From positions 124,001 to 188,000 of the forward strand of contig NZ_JBHTCG010000006.1 of NCBI RefSeq assembly GCF_042665155.1: a stretch of DNA of 64,000 nt. The letters run 5' to 3'. This document shows, piece by piece, positions 25,968 to 32,813 of the stretch. The position numbers were made by a program, and so were the translations under genes. The notes under the pieces are model-generated. The model was not told where the DNA came from, made no database searches, and saw nothing but the letters and a program-made list of their open reading frames with translations. Each line of letters opens with the position of its first letter. Position 1 is the stretch's first letter. This stretch comes from Sphaerisporangium rhizosphaerae (GTDB lineage: Bacteria; Actinomycetota; Actinomycetes; Streptosporangiales; Streptosporangiaceae).

Positions 25968-26993
25968 TCAGGCCATCCCCTCGGCCAGGAGGGCGTCACG
26001 GACGGCGCGGGCGTCGTCCATGCCGCACCGGAGCACCTGCCGCAGCTTGTAGGCGCTCGGGGTCGCGGGCAGTTCTCCGGCCGTGATCAGTGCCCGTGCC
26101 CGTTGCACCAGGGCGGGCATCTCGGGGGCGGCCGGCCGTGCCGGGTCGGTGGCGGTCGGGCTTACCGGATCATGGGCGTTCGCCCCGTACGTAAGAGCGG
26201 TAAGCCTGCCGCCGGTGCCGGTGCCGGTGCCGGTGCCGGTGCCGGTGCCGGTGCCGGTGCCGGTGCTGTGGTCGAGGTCGGTGAATGCCGCGAGGATGAT
26301 GGGCAGGGCGGTCACGATGGCGACGGCGACGATCGGTCCCAGTACGTGCAGCACCAGCCGTGACAGGGAGAACACCGGCACCGACCACGGCAGGTAGGGC
26401 CAGGCGTTCATGCCGACGGTCAGGCCCAGAAACAGCCACTCGATCCGCACCAGCGTGAGCGAGTCGATCGGTTGGCCGCGGGTGCCCATGTAGGCGCGGG
26501 CGCCGACGACCACCAGCAGGGCCAGGGACATGAAGGGTTCCACCAGCCAGGCGAACACCCACGACGGCGACCATGCGGCGGCGCCGTCGGCGGCGAAGTG
26601 CTGCACACCGGCGGTGGACCACGCCAGGGCCAGGGTCAGGGCGGCCATGGCAGCGGCCACCAGGACCCGCCGCATCCGGGCGGCCTGCCAGGCGCGCATG
26701 GCTGGGTCCTGCCCCAGCTCGTGCAGCCGCGCGGCTTCGTTCGCGGCGCGGCGCCGCTTGCGCACCTTGGGCGTGTCCAGCAACAGCGGCGCGTCGTCGC
26801 TCTGAAGGCGAGCGAGCTGGTGAGCCTCGGCGACCTCGGCGCGCAGTCGGGCCACGCGCCGGGTCTGGCCGTCGATGCCGGCCGGTGTCGGCGCCGGTGC
26901 GGGGGTGTTGGCGGCCAGGTGGTGTTCCAGTTCGGCCAGGCCGCGCGCGATGTCCTCAGGCGTCGGCTCCGGGGTCGGGGTGGCGGTGGTCAT
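25968..26993 (-). CDS. Spread-type membrane protein (DUF2637-like)
   Basis: 341 residues: a charged N-terminal helix region (1-130), four hydrophobic segments (VLVAAAMAALTLALAW, WVFAWLVEPFMSLALLVVV, VRIEWLFLGLTVGM, LVLHVLGPIVAVAIVTALPIILAAF), a Thr-Gly dipeptide tract and a C-terminal DNA-binding-like helical end (SAYKLRQVLRCGMDDARAVRDALLAEGMA). Membrane architecture and place before traB fit Spd proteins that help plasmids spread within the mycelium. The ATG at 26993 overlaps the upstream stop by four bases. Confidence 0.75.
   Translation of the reverse strand: MTTATPTPEPTPEDIARGLAELEHHLAANTPAPAPTPAGIDGQTRRVARLRAEVAEAHQLARLQSDDAPLLLDTPKVRKRRRAANEAARLHELGQDPAMRAWQAARMRRVLVAAAMAALTLALAWSTAGVQHFAADGAAAWSPSWVFAWLVEPFMSLALLVVVGARAYMGTRGQPIDSLTLVRIEWLFLGLTVGMNAWPYLPWSVPVFSLSRLVLHVLGPIVAVAIVTALPIILAAFTDLDHSTGTGTGTGTGTGTGTGTGGRLTALTYGANAHDPVSPTATDPARPAAPEMPALVQRARALITAGELPATPSAYKLRQVLRCGMDDARAVRDALLAEGMA
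26211..26266 (-). repeat. Hexanucleotide microsatellite (GGTGCC)n
   Basis: About nine uninterrupted copies of a 6-base unit encode the Thr-Gly tract of the spread-type protein. Copy changes would keep the frame and only vary the linker length. Confidence 0.85.
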
Positions 26994-27382
26994 GCGGCGC
27001 TCCTTTCGTTGCCGTCGGCGCAGTCCAGGCAGGTGCCAAGGTGGCGGGGCAGCACGTAACCGGCATCGGTACCGCAGGTGGGGCAGGTGCGCCGGGCGGC
27101 GTTGGCCTTGGCGAGTGCTTCGAGCTGGCGCGGGGTCGGGGTGCGCTTGGGCAGGGCGAGCCGGATGTCGTAGAGGTAGGCGGCGCGGATGCCGCCGGGG
27201 GCGCGGTAGCGGCGGGAGCGCCAGAGCACCTGTGCCTGTACCTGCTGTCCGCCGGGGCGCAGGCCCCGGGCGGTGAGCTGGCGGAAGGTGAGCAGGTGCG
27301 GCGGGGCCATCCGCCATGGCCAGGTGGGGATGCCGTAGCGCTGCCCGGTGGGGTCGAAGAAGGCGGCGCGTGTGCGGCTCAC
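26990..27382 (-). CDS. RRQRL-motif zinc-binding protein of mobile elements
   Basis: 130 residues. The middle carries the family pattern FRQLTARGLRPGGQ followed by Arg-rich LWRSRRYRAPGGIRAAYLYDIRLALPKRTPTPRQ, and the end a zinc knuckle CPTCGTDAGYVLPRHLGTCLDC. This type of protein is common in AICEs and actinomycete plasmids; its role is not established, nucleic-acid binding is likely. A GTG start overlaps the stop of the upstream gene (GTGA). Confidence 0.78.
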   Translation of the reverse strand: MSRTRAAFFDPTGQRYGIPTWPWRMAPPHLLTFRQLTARGLRPGGQQVQAQVLWRSRRYRAPGGIRAAYLYDIRLALPKRTPTPRQLEALAKANAARRTCPTCGTDAGYVLPRHLGTCLDCADGNERSAA

Positions 27383-27561
27383 AGGTCCTCCACGCTGATG
27401 ACGCGGCACTTGTCGGCGTGGTCTTTGGCGGACTTGAGGGTGGTCTCCGGCGCGTTGGCGTGGCAGCCGTCGCATTCCAGGCGGCCGACGTACAGGTCGG
27501 GGGTGGTCTGGGTCCAGGTGGTGCTCTTACCGCCCGGGGTGCGCATGGTGAGCTTCTTCAC
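27379..27561 (-). CDS. Tiny CCHC-type zinc-finger protein, paralogue 1
   Basis: 60 residues; GTG start with AGGAAG upstream. A beta-hairpin-like KSTTWTQTTPDLYVGRLECDGC is followed by a helix with HADKC, giving C-x2-C...H-x3-C. Two close relatives lie at 28841 and 29106. The fold resembles a zinc knuckle; binding partner unknown. Confidence 0.7.
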   Translation of the reverse strand: MKKLTMRTPGGKSTTWTQTTPDLYVGRLECDGCHANAPETTLKSAKDHADKCRVISVEDL

Positions 27562-27588
27562 GCTCGTGCTCGCTTCCTAGTTGGCCGG

Positions 27589-27759
27589 TCAGATGCCGGA
27601 CTGGGAACGGGTGAGGGTGCGGCAGGCGGGGCAGCGGTGGACGTGCCGGGCGCCGTGGGAGCCGCAGATCTCCACTTGTCCGCGCAGCACCTGGCAGCGC
27701 GGGCAACCGGTCGCGGTGCCGTGCTCGTGCTCGCAGTCGATGCACTGAAAGCGACCCAT
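27589..27759 (-). CDS. Small zinc-ribbon-like protein (56 aa)
   Basis: Begins MGRFQCIDCEHEHGTATGCPRCQ and has a third pair CPAC near the end, so at least three CxxC pairs and several His. The start codon overlaps the upstream stop as TGATG, so translation is coupled. Its N-terminal MGRxQC matches the next protein (MGRYQC). Function unknown. Confidence 0.65.
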   Translation of the reverse strand: MGRFQCIDCEHEHGTATGCPRCQVLRGQVEICGSHGARHVHRCPACRTLTRSQSGI

Positions 27760-27905
27760 CAGCGGCCACCCCCGCACGGCACCAGGGCGGCCACGCGGGC
27801 GCAGTCGGCGCAGTCACGGGCCGAACCCATGCCATGCACCGGGCAGTGCGGGGTGTCCTCGTGGCGGTGGATGCCGTTGCACAGCGGGCACTGGTAGCGG
27901 CCCAT
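27759..27905 (-). CDS. Small zinc-ribbon-like protein (48 aa)
   Basis: MGRYQCPLCNGIHRHEDTPH with further CPVH and CADC: a Cys/His-rich miniature protein related at its N-terminus to the downstream neighbour. Both ends take part in TGATG overlaps with the adjacent genes, which fixes the start at 27905. Confidence 0.62.
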   Translation of the reverse strand: MGRYQCPLCNGIHRHEDTPHCPVHGMGSARDCADCARVAALVPCGGGR

Positions 27906-28147
27906 CACTTGCCCCCGTCGGTGTGGCTCTGGGAGGTGGCCCAGGTGGGGGCGGGGCCGAAGGTGGCGGGCAGGGCGTTGCCGAGGGCGACCCACAGCGC
28001 CCACGCTTCTGCCTCGTTCAGGCCGGTGCGCTGGTTACCCACACACAGGTACACCGGGTAGGCGCCGCCGGTCCGGATAGTGATGGTGGCCTTACCGGAC
28101 TTGTTCCACGACGCGGGCGCGGTCACCGAGAAGTAGCCGGCGCTCAT
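27905..28147 (-). CDS. Small element protein of unknown function (80 aa)
   Basis: Starts MSAGYFSVTAPASWNKSGKATITIRTGGAYPVYLCVG, a beta-rich sheet, then a helix EAEAWALWVALGNALPA. Coupled on both sides by TGATG overlaps. No family recognised. Confidence 0.62.
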   Translation of the reverse strand: MSAGYFSVTAPASWNKSGKATITIRTGGAYPVYLCVGNQRTGLNEAEAWALWVALGNALPATFGPAPTWATSQSHTDGGK

Positions 28148-28734
28148 CAGGCCACCTCCGCCAGCTCGGGCAGACGGACGGCGAGCGTGGCGATCTGTTC
28201 GGCGGTGAAGGTGGCCCACACGCCGGCGGCGGGGCGGATGGCCAGGGCGTAGGCCAGGCACAGCGTGCGCACCGGGCAGCCCTCGCACACCTCGCGGGCC
28301 ACCTGCTCTCGCGCCGCCCGCTCCTGGCCCGTCTCGACGCCGGCGGCGCTGTCGGGGCCGGTGTGCAGTTCGGGGTCATAGACGCATTCGGCCCGCTCGA
28401 CCAGAGGCACCAGCGGGGCGGGCATCTGATCGGCCGCCACGATGGCGGGGTGCGCCACCTCGGGCGCGGCGGGGACGAAGTGGGCGCCGTAGGCGTGGGC
28501 GTAGCCACGCGCGCAGGACTCCAGGTCGCCGGTGCCCTGCTTGGCAGCGTGCAGGTCGGTGGTGCAGACCTTGCCGAACCGGCCCCCGGTCCGCTCCACC
28601 ACGGCCAGCACCGCGCCGGCGGGCACGGACGGGTCCAAGCGGCGCAGCTCGGCGGTGACGGGCTCGATGCCGACGGTGTGCCGCATCGAGAGCGCCGGCG
28701 GGTGAGCGGTGTCCAGGCGAACGGGATTTGCCAT
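28147..28734 (-). CDS. WhiB-family iron-sulfur protein (element-borne)
   Basis: 195 residues. The C-terminal half has the WhiB arrangement: an isolated Cys (AECVYDPELH), then REVCEGCPVRTLCLAYAL giving C-x2-C-x5-C, which bind a [4Fe-4S] cluster, and the turn GVWATFT in place of the usual GVWGG. The basic tail that contacts DNA in chromosomal WhiB proteins is missing, since it ends PELAEVA. Wbl proteins act with the main sigma factor, so this one may redirect host transcription. The ATG at 28734 lies 11 bases after AGGAG. Confidence 0.83.
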   Translation of the reverse strand: MANPVRLDTAHPPALSMRHTVGIEPVTAELRRLDPSVPAGAVLAVVERTGGRFGKVCTTDLHAAKQGTGDLESCARGYAHAYGAHFVPAAPEVAHPAIVAADQMPAPLVPLVERAECVYDPELHTGPDSAAGVETGQERAAREQVAREVCEGCPVRTLCLAYALAIRPAAGVWATFTAEQIATLAVRLPELAEVA

Positions 28735-28778
28735 GATGGGAAGCACTCCTGACTACTCGCGAAGAGGGAAGGGAGAGC

Positions 28779-28821
28779 CCCGGGGCGGCTTCGGGTCTTG
28801 GCGGATACGAGCCGCCCCGGG
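28779..28821 (-). other. GC-rich intergenic hairpin
   Basis: CCCGGGGCGGCT (28779-28790) pairs exactly with AGCCGCCCCGGG (28810-28821), loop 19. It lies between the small zinc-finger gene ending at 28841 and the WhiB gene start, so it may end or protect one transcript or tune the next. Confidence 0.65.
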
Positions 28822-28840
28822 CGCTGTTGGTGCTGATCGG

Positions 28841-29014
28841 TCAGACGACGCGGCACGTGGCGGCGTGCTCGTCGGCGTGCTCGCGCCGCGCGTCGCGAAG
28901 ACGGGTGAGCTTGCAGCCGTCGCAGGTGTAGTCACCCCAGGTGGGATGGGCCTCGTCCGGGGTCCAGGTGACGGTCTTACCGCCGACGGTGCTGAACTTG
29001 ACGGGGTCGCTCAT
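28841..29014 (-). CDS. Tiny CCHC-type zinc-finger protein, paralogue 2
   Basis: 57 residues: VKFSTVGGKTVTWTPDE, then CDGC and HADEHAATC. It has the same plan as the proteins at 27379 and 29106. The ATG follows AGGAGTTCAGCG, a leader identical to that of the 29106 gene, which shows duplication of the whole unit. Confidence 0.72.
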   Translation of the reverse strand: MSDPVKFSTVGGKTVTWTPDEAHPTWGDYTCDGCKLTRLRDARREHADEHAATCRVV

Positions 29015-29045
29015 CGCTGAACTCCTGTGCTGGTGTCGGTCCGAA

Positions 29046-29083
29046 CCGGGGCGGCCGGCGTCACAGCCGATGTGCCGCCCCGG
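29046..29083 (-). other. GC-rich intergenic hairpin
   Basis: CCGGGGCGGC (29046-29055) pairs with GCCGCCCCGG (29074-29083), 18-base loop, between two duplicated zinc-finger genes. The stem sequence is close to that of the hairpin at 28779. Confidence 0.65.
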
Positions 29084-29105
29084 GGCGCACGTGGTTGTGA
29101 TCAGG

Positions 29106-29288
29106 TCACAGGGCGCGGCACCGCTCGGCGTGCTTGTTGGCCTCGCCGCGAGTGCCACGCATTCCCGACTCCTCGCAGCCCAGGCACTTCCACGAGCCGT
29201 AGCCGTGGCAGGAGGTGGGGTCGGGGGTGAAGGTCACGAAGTTGCCGCCAATGGTGCTGAAACGAATGGTCTTACCGGCCTTGGTCAT
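29106..29288 (-). CDS. Tiny CCHC-type zinc-finger protein, paralogue 3
   Basis: 60 residues: IRFSTIGGNFVTFTPDP, then CLGC and HAERC. Same leader AGGAGTTCAGCG before the ATG as paralogue 2. The start overlaps the upstream stop (ATGA). It may arise from tandem duplication; role unknown. Confidence 0.72.
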   Translation of the reverse strand: MTKAGKTIRFSTIGGNFVTFTPDPTSCHGYGSWKCLGCEESGMRGTRGEANKHAERCRAL

Positions 29289-29521
29289 CGCTGAACTCCT
29301 GAAGAGGCGGTGTGAACCGGGTGTGGTGTCGAATCGAGGTCCGGGGGTGCGGGGGCCGCCACGGTGGCGGAGAATCGCCGGTCACGGAAACGGCGGGCGC
29401 CGAACCCAGTCCGGGTGACCTGCCAGCCCAGATGGCGGGCCATCTCCTCATCGGAGGCACAGATCAGCCGATCGGCCAGCGCGACCCAGCGCCCAATCAC
29501 GCGCCGGACGGGCCAGCTCAT
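29285..29521 (-). CDS. Small element protein (78 aa), unknown function
   Basis: A basic N-terminal part, WPVRRVIGRWVALADRLICASDEEMARHLGWQVTRTGFGARRFRDRRF, then a disordered Pro/Ser tail. The ordered part looks helical and recurs in actinomycete elements as far as I recall. It overlaps both neighbours by ATGA. Confidence 0.6.
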   Translation of the reverse strand: MSWPVRRVIGRWVALADRLICASDEEMARHLGWQVTRTGFGARRFRDRRFSATVAAPAPPDLDSTPHPVHTASSGVQR

Positions 29522-29676
29522 CGAGTCCTCAACATGCCACGGCCCTTACAGGTCGGGCACTTGGGACCCTTGGTCACCCAGCCCTTCCCCAGCACCGCGG
29601 TACGGGTCACGATGCGCCCGACACCGCTACACGTCGGACAGGCCAGCGCGGCGGGCTTACCGCCGGGCAGCCGCAT
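29518..29676 (-). CDS. DnaJ-type zinc-knuckle miniprotein (52 aa)
   Basis: Translation gives MRLPGGKPAALACPTCSGVG at the start and CPTCKGRGM near the end: two CxxCxGxG knuckles as in the DnaJ cysteine-rich region, enough for one zinc site. No J domain is present. The start and stop are joined to both neighbours by short overlaps (TGATG and ATGA), which strongly supports this short frame. Confidence 0.72.
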   Translation of the reverse strand: MRLPGGKPAALACPTCSGVGRIVTRTAVLGKGWVTKGPKCPTCKGRGMLRTR

Positions 29677-29816
29677 CACTTGCCGCCGCCCTGACTGGAG
29701 TTGTCGCTCTGGCAGAACGGGCAGGGGTACGGGCCGGAGCCGGGGTTCCAGATCTGACCGTTACGGCAGTCCGACGGACAACCGTCAGCCTTGGCGACGT
29801 GCGATCGGTGGGTCAT
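29676..29816 (-). CDS. Zinc-ribbon-like miniprotein (46 aa)
   Basis: MTHRSHVAKADGCPSDCRNG, then YPCPFCQSDN and a Gly/Ser end: C-x3-C and C-x2-C pairs. AAAGGAG lies about 11 bases before the ATG, and the stop overlaps the next start. It heads the run of coupled Cys-rich genes. Confidence 0.68.
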   Translation of the reverse strand: MTHRSHVAKADGCPSDCRNGQIWNPGSGPYPCPFCQSDNSSQGGGK

Positions 29817-29842
29817 GATGGTTGCGCTCCTTTGTGGGAGTC

Positions 29843-29884
29843 GAGGGGCGGCCCAACGTCTTTGCGGGATGGGGGCCGTCCCTC
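29843..29884 (-). other. GC-rich intergenic hairpin
   Basis: GAGGGGCGGCCC (29843-29854) pairs with GGGCCGTCCCTC (29873-29884) with one wobble position and an 18-base loop, between the membrane peptide gene at 29899 and the next coupled block. Confidence 0.6.
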
Positions 29885-29898
29885 TTTGCGTGGACGGG

Positions 29899-30066
29899 TT
29901 AGCCGAGGTTGGACGCGAACGTGATCAGTGCGTCGGCCACCACGCCAATGCCGTGCATGGCGTTCGTAGCGGCAACCGCGGCCTTGGCCGGCTCGCGAAC
30001 GACGAAGAACAAAGCGCAGATCACGAGCAGGATCGGTAGAACGCGGTGAGGCTTGGGCGTCGGCAT
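29899..30066 (-). CDS. Small membrane protein, first gene of the element operon (55 aa)
   Basis: MPTPKPHRVLPILLVICALF, one membrane helix, then FVVREPAKAAVAATNAMHGIGVVADALITFASNLG. A second ATG at 30069 is equally possible; GAGAAAGG is upstream. The divergent promoter region with palindromic operator begins about 30 bases away. Similar peptides often open AICE transfer operons; function unknown. Confidence 0.68.
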   Translation of the reverse strand: MPTPKPHRVLPILLVICALFFVVREPAKAAVAATNAMHGIGVVADALITFASNLG

Positions 30067-30099
30067 CATCTGTGGACTGCCTTTCTCGTGCCGAATGCC

Positions 30100-30152
30100 G
30101 CGCTACTTACAGCGCTAATATTAGCGCCTCTAGCGCCGCTGTCAATAGCGCG
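30100..30152. promoter_or_regulatory. Operator/promoter region between the element operon and its Cro/CI-like gene
   Basis: GCGCTAATATTAGCGC (30112-30127) is a perfect 16-bp palindrome whose centre, TAATAT, looks like a -10 box. Further half-sites GCGCTA or TAGCGC occur at 30100, 30131 and 30147. The AT-rich centre in a GC-rich element and the position between divergent genes suit a repressor switch. Confidence 0.7.
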
Positions 30153-30215
30153 CCTGTTGGCTACGCTGTGATCAGTGCAGGTGCGGGGATGAGCCCAGCT
30201 AGGAGGGCGTTACGG

Positions 30216-30554
30216 GTGGCGGACTGGGCGGCGGTGGCGAAGGTCGTCAACGATCGAATGGCCGAAGTTGGCATGACGCAGCGAGAGCTCATCGAGCGGT
30301 CGAAGGTCGCCCCGATGACCATTCGGCAGATTCAGCAGGGCGTAGATCGGAAGCGCAACAGGAACACTCTTGCTGCGATCTCCAGAGCGCTCGGCTTCCC
30401 TGAGGAGCACCTGAGCCACGTCGCCGCTCGGTCGCAGCCAGACGCAGGACGCGATGACGACGAGGATGCGACGGTCGCGCAGCTTGTCAAGGAACTTGCC
30501 GCGCTTCGTCGCAGGGTTGATGCCATCGAATCTCGCCTGGCTGATCAGGAGTGA
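30216..30554 (+). CDS. Cro/CI-type helix-turn-helix regulator of the element
   Basis: 112 residues: an HTH (MTQRELIERSKVAPMTIRQIQQG...NTLAAISRALGFPEEHL) and a C-terminal coiled-coil-like helix (VAQLVKELAALRRRVDAIESRL) for dimerisation. I chose GTG at 30216 because AGGAGG lies 9 bases before it; an ATG at 30189 has no such site. It is divergent from the transfer operon and likely controls both promoters at the 30112 palindrome. Confidence 0.8.
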   Translation: MADWAAVAKVVNDRMAEVGMTQRELIERSKVAPMTIRQIQQGVDRKRNRNTLAAISRALGFPEEHLSHVAARSQPDAGRDDDEDATVAQLVKELAALRRRVDAIESRLADQE

Positions 30555-30640
30555 TCTCGTGTGCTTGCTCACACCTCAAGAGTCGTGATCAAGCCTGCTG
30601 AGCACTAGATGACAGGTACGGACGCGAAAGGACGTGGTGC

Positions 30641-31807
30641 ATGTCCGAAGCGACGGGACAAGCCAACGGCAGGCGCCGGGGCCCGAACTATGTCCTGATC
30701 TCCAAGCGCGAATCGCTGGGCTGGAGCCGCCGGCGCGCGGCCCGCGAACTCCAGCGCATCGGCGAAGCGCGAGGTCTGGGCACGCCGGAACTAGATGCGC
30801 TGGAGAAAGCGCTGTACCGCCACGAAACTGGCGCGACGGTCTGCCGTGACCCGCTGTACATCGAGTTGTATTGCGCCGCCTACAAGGCCACAGCTCACGA
30901 GCTATTTGGAGGCGTAGCGCCCGCGGCGCAAGTCGGGGAGCGCTACGGTGTGCGCTCTCATAAGTTCATCGCTGCCTACATCGGGGCCGATCGAGTGGCG
31001 GAACTGGCGGCCAGGGAGCTGGTCACACCCGGTGCGTCGCACCATGGACTCGGGTGCATGGCCCGTGAGGTAGAGCATGACGAAGGCTTATGCCGCTTAC
31101 ATGTCTGGCCGTTCGGCGTCGCCATATTCCATCTTGCCGAAGAACTCGCCTTCCCCAACGTCGCACACCTTGCGATATGGAGAAGGCGAACCTATGTCGA
31201 AAACCTGGCATGGGCCTCCCGTTACATCGGTAACCTGGTGCGAGCCGAAGCGGAAGCCTCATATGTGTTGAGTCTCTACTGGGTGCACTCTCCGATATGG
31301 CCGGCCCACGAGATCGACACGGCTCTGCGGATCATGTGCTTTCCTAAGACTCTTCTCGCCCGCGACCCCGAGACCTCGGAATCTTCTCTTGCGCATGCCG
31401 AGTTAGTAGAGCGTTCCCTATTGGCGGACGGATTTGAATATCCGGAGATGACCTCCTTCGGCGTAAAGGGCATCTCTCTTGGCTACGCGTCGTGGTCAGG
31501 CGTTGTCTACTCTCCGATAGCTCTACAGCGCTCGCTAGCAGAACAAGAGCTGGTATCCACCGAATTGGCAACGCAAGCGATCTGGGCCTACTGCGCCCAC
31601 ATTAACGAACAGGTTGAGCAGGGCCGTGACCCCACAGTGCCCGCCGAGTACAGTTGGCGATTTCTTCGCGGAGTGCGCTCCCGCCTGACGAACCCTCGCC
31701 CGCAGGAAACCGACCAACACCGGTTCATGCGCGCCGCCATCCTGGACACTAGCGGCCTGCCAGGGCACCTGGCACAGGCCATAGATATACTTCGCGAGAC
31801 CGAGTGA
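30641..31807 (+). CDS. XRE-like regulator with a large C-terminal domain (cargo/regulatory)
   Basis: 388 residues. The N-terminus (about 15-100) has a helix-turn-helix character: LGWSRRRAARELQRIGEARGL...YRHETGATVCRDPLYIELYCAAY. The rest is helical (TPR-like) but has no motif I can name. Codon use is more AT-tolerant than in the chromosome around it. It stands 13 bases before the cysteine hydrolase gene, so the two form one unit. This replaces the Pra/Nudix regulatory module of pSAM2-like elements in position, an inference only. Confidence 0.7.
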   Translation: MSEATGQANGRRRGPNYVLISKRESLGWSRRRAARELQRIGEARGLGTPELDALEKALYRHETGATVCRDPLYIELYCAAYKATAHELFGGVAPAAQVGERYGVRSHKFIAAYIGADRVAELAARELVTPGASHHGLGCMAREVEHDEGLCRLHVWPFGVAIFHLAEELAFPNVAHLAIWRRRTYVENLAWASRYIGNLVRAEAEASYVLSLYWVHSPIWPAHEIDTALRIMCFPKTLLARDPETSESSLAHAELVERSLLADGFEYPEMTSFGVKGISLGYASWSGVVYSPIALQRSLAEQELVSTELATQAIWAYCAHINEQVEQGRDPTVPAEYSWRFLRGVRSRLTNPRPQETDQHRFMRAAILDTSGLPGHLAQAIDILRETE

Positions 31808-31819
31808 AGGGTAGGGCTA

Positions 31820-32596
31820 GTGATCAACAGATCGGCCGTCCTTGCCGTAGTAGATGTTCAAAACGGGTTCGTGCGCGAAGAGTCGGCGCACGTTGTCCCC
31901 GTGATCGCCGATCTCGTCAAACGTTGGCAGGCGGTAGGCGGCGACGTCATCTTCACTCGCTACCTCAACTATGAAGGCAGCATATTTCAGCGGCTTTTCG
32001 CGTGGTCCAAGCTAATGACCTCGCCTGAGGTAGACATTGTTCCTGAACTACAGCCATATCTGTCAAAGGCAACGGCAGTTATCGACAAGACTATATACAG
32101 TCTCTTCAACGACGAAGGACAGGCGCTCGTATCGCAACGCGGATGGACTGACATCTACGTGTGTGGAATAGCCACTGAGAGCTGCGTGCTAAAAACTGCG
32201 GCTGATGCATTTGAGCGGAATCTGACGCCATGGGTGATCGAGGACGCTTCGGCCAGCCACGCCGGCGAGATGTCACACGAAGCGGGCTTGCTCGTGACCG
32301 CGCGGTTCATCGGCCCTCGCCAGTTCGTCAAGGCCGCTGAGGCCGACCCTCGGTACCCGCGACACGAGAGCGAAAGCAGAACGTCGGATGAGAACGGCCG
32401 CATGGATGCGGCTCTCGTAGCACTCACACGCGCCTACCAGCAGGCGGCAACGGCCGTTCGTGGCATCTCCGATGCACAAGAGGCGTCGCATGGCGCCGCT
32501 CGTCTCGCTGAGACCATACGAGGGATGTCTGACTCATCGGCCCGGGTCGCCCTGGAGACGTCCACGCGAGGGCAGAAGGCGACTGAACGACCGTAA
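31820..32596 (+). CDS. Isochorismatase-family cysteine hydrolase
   Basis: 258 residues. The first 190 form the cysteine hydrolase fold with the triad Asp (LAVVDVQNGF), Lys (AVIDKTIYSLF) and Cys (GIATESCVLKTAADAF). Such enzymes split isochorismate, nicotinamide or related amides. The last 65 residues are an additional helical region rich in Ala and Arg, not usual for the family. A GTG start follows GGGCTA. In other AICEs a Nudix hydrolase sits at this place, so a small-molecule hydrolase controlling element activity is plausible. Confidence 0.82.
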   Translation: MINRSAVLAVVDVQNGFVREESAHVVPVIADLVKRWQAVGGDVIFTRYLNYEGSIFQRLFAWSKLMTSPEVDIVPELQPYLSKATAVIDKTIYSLFNDEGQALVSQRGWTDIYVCGIATESCVLKTAADAFERNLTPWVIEDASASHAGEMSHEAGLLVTARFIGPRQFVKAAEADPRYPRHESESRTSDENGRMDAALVALTRAYQQAATAVRGISDAQEASHGAARLAETIRGMSDSSARVALETSTRGQKATERP

Positions 32597-32813
32597 GGCC
32601 GTGACGGGTTCCGCTCAGCGTGCGGTCGGCCGAGGTTGGCGAGGGTCATGACTCCAAGCGGGTTGATAACAAATAGGATGATGTGCTGCAGGTACTACAG
32701 CCTGCCTTCTAAGGTGCCGAACATGTCCGTAGGCGCGTTGTCCCGAACCGGAACTATCCTCCACACTGAAAGCCATCAGACGGACGCGCGCTTTCTGTCC
32801 GCCAGACTCACAC

